Shown: in pieces, positions 5,548 to 5,808 of the stretch | How positions within the stretch are numbered: the first letter of the stretch is position 1 | Layout of the letters: each line of letters opens with the position of its first letter | From: Armatimonadota bacterium | GTDB lineage: Bacteria > Armatimonadota > Fimbriimonadia > Fimbriimonadales > Fimbriimonadaceae | Direction of reading: 5' to 3' | DNA: 5,808 nt | Assembly (NCBI GenBank): GCA_023428805.1 | Contig: JAEYWW010000261.1 | Span: 1 to 5,808 of the forward strand | Position numbers and translations under genes: made by a program | Notes under the pieces: generated by a model | What the model saw: the letters and a program-made list of their open reading frames with translations, nothing else | The model's database searches: none | Told to the model about the DNA's origin: nothing

Positions 5548-5808
5548 TCAGGAGTCAATGACGGTGTTCGACGATCGATCTACTTGGATTGTCCACTTTC
5601 CGCTTCCGGGTCTGACCCAGTTTTTCCAATTGGCGGTGTTCGTCCATTGTGGTCCGCCTTGCTGGCGACCACCATCAATCTGAATCAGCCTCTTGCCTGG
5701 GGCAGATGCGAGCCCTCGAACTTCGATGAAATTCTTCAGGGCAGGGGGCGTTCCGATTCCTTCCCCAAATGAGCAATTGCGCATTTGAAAACTTCCGTTG
5801 AAGTGCAG
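5548..5808 (-). CDS. C-terminal end of an unrecognised protein (partial)
   Basis: A minus-strand reading frame is open from the right window edge to a TGA at 5550-5548, giving 86 residues. The start lies outside the window; an internal ATG at 5784 exists but the frame is open beyond it, so it need not be the start. The visible part has short beta-prone segments (LHFNGSFQM, NFIEVRGL, KRLIQIDGG) and a tail rich in Trp, Asn and Gly, with four Trp in roughly the last 35 residues. I recognise no family, catalytic motif or membrane segment. The beta-prone, Asn/Gly-rich look would suit a surface, pilin-like or secreted protein, which is a guess. By hand count 48 of 86 codons end in G or C (56%), lower than the first 30 galE codons (20 of 30), hinting at different codon use or weaker selection. 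Its stop is 37 bases before galE on the same strand, so the two may be co-transcribed. Confidence 0.5.
   Translation of the reverse strand: MHFNGSFQMRNCSFGEGIGTPPALKNFIEVRGLASAPGKRLIQIDGGRQQGGPQWTNTANWKNWVRPGSGKWTIQVDRSSNTVIDS

Noticed and set aside
5511..5558. Longer galE starting at TTG 5558
   Set aside because: It adds 16 residues unlike any GalE, overlaps the upstream stop codon, and the ATG at 5510 gives the usual beginning directly before the NAD motif.
1..5808. Search for tRNA, rRNA, CRISPR repeats, insertion sequences and attachment sites
   Set aside because: The reading showed no repeated spacer pattern, transposase motif, terminal inverted repeats or cloverleaf. Nearly all of the window is accounted for by protein-coding genes.

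Overview
This window is a chromosomal segment of an exopolysaccharide or O-antigen (surface polysaccharide) locus from a diderm bacterium with a GC-rich genome. The diderm inference rests on the outer-membrane-type barrel protein at 3706-4524, which has a signal peptide and a terminal phenylalanine. The protein style would fit a little-studied phylum such as Armatimonadota, but this is an impression and the lineage cannot be fixed from the sequence alone.

Layout. On the minus strand, four genes from 3653 down to the left edge form a compact operon: a DegT-family sugar aminotransferase, a non-hydrolysing UDP-GlcNAc 2-epimerase, a mannose-1-phosphate guanylyltransferase and the start of a membrane protein that looks like an initiating polyprenyl-phosphate sugar transferase. 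They are separated by only 2, 8 and 5 bases. On the plus strand, 3706-4524 encodes a predicted secreted beta-barrel protein. It diverges from the operon across a 52-base gap and runs convergently into galE (minus, 4521-5510), with the two stop codons overlapping. To the right, 5548-5808 is the carboxy-terminal end of an unrecognised minus-strand gene that is cut by the window edge.

How the genes fit together. ManC makes GDP-mannose, the 2-epimerase makes UDP-ManNAc, GalE supplies UDP-galactose (possibly also UDP-GalNAc), and the aminotransferase installs an amino group on a keto-sugar nucleotide. The sugar transferase would load the first sugar phosphate onto the lipid carrier. The barrel protein could sit in the outer membrane as part of export or secretion of the polymer, but that role is inferred from its location and a faint resemblance to YjbH-type proteins. 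The dehydratase or dehydrogenase needed to make the aminotransferase's keto substrate is not in the window.

No tRNA, rRNA, CRISPR array, insertion sequence or clear rho-independent terminator was seen. Most of the window is ordinary, recognisable biosynthesis. The least explained parts are the barrel protein, the short divergent control region, the unrecognised right-edge gene, and an inverted repeat placed just before the galE start.
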